5,941 nt of DNA. Source: Bacteroidales bacterium (GTDB lineage Bacteria > Bacteroidota > Bacteroidia > Bacteroidales > UBA7960). Positions 5,923 through 5,941 of this stretch are shown one piece after another. The stretch covers positions 1-5,941 of the forward strand of contig SKTA01000213.1 of the NCBI GenBank assembly GCA_007122745.1, read 5' to 3'. Made by a program: the position numbers and the translations under genes. The notes under the pieces are model-generated. The model saw nothing but the letters and a program-made list of their open reading frames with translations, searched no databases and was not told the DNA's origin. Numbering within the stretch: the first letter of the stretch is position 1; every line of letters begins with the position of its first letter.

Positions 5923-5941
5923 AAGATCTCCGCTTCTGATG

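Noticed and set aside
5676..5939. 87-codon plus-strand ORF near the window end
   Set aside because: It spans two palindromes and the long hairpin. Its lysine- and phenylalanine-rich end is just the A/T-tract stem.

Overview
The window looks like a chromosomal segment from a member of the Bacteroidota, probably an environmental Bacteroidales-like lineage. The evidence is a C-terminal type IX secretion (T9SS) sorting domain, a TAnnTTTG-type promoter element, start codons preceded by A-rich leaders with no Shine-Dalgarno sequence, and intergenic spaces full of short palindromes and mini-satellites. The exact taxon cannot be read from the sequence.

Layout. Positions 1-1992 (+) are the 3' part of a large secreted, cysteine-rich repeat protein whose start lies before the window. 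It contains HYR-like repeats of about 91-94 residues, an InlB-B-like repeat, a coathanger-like domain and a T9SS type A signal. A strong intrinsic terminator (2058-2100) closes it. A promoter-like element (2141-2148) and a short leader precede ansA, a cytoplasmic type I L-asparaginase (2190-3218, +). Convergent to it is pruA, the L-glutamate gamma-semialdehyde (pyrroline-5-carboxylate) dehydrogenase (3444-5087, -). The last 854 bases (5088-5941) hold no confident gene. They contain several palindromes, a long hairpin and one doubtful 60-residue ORF.

How the genes relate. The surface protein and ansA appear to be separate transcription units. AnsA (asparagine to aspartate plus ammonia) and PruA (last step of proline to glutamate) both belong to amino-acid catabolism, but they face each other and do not form an operon, so a shared role is only inference.

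The most unusual structure is in the repeats. Between ansA and pruA there is a 7-bp heptamer array, an inverted repeat, and a 24-bp tandem array built from octamers with a regular 48-bp higher-order pattern. The same octamer family recurs in inverted orientation upstream of pruA, so the gene is bracketed by it. I see no defence system, mobile-element gene, CRISPR array, tRNA or rRNA, and nothing that clearly amounts to a new biological system.
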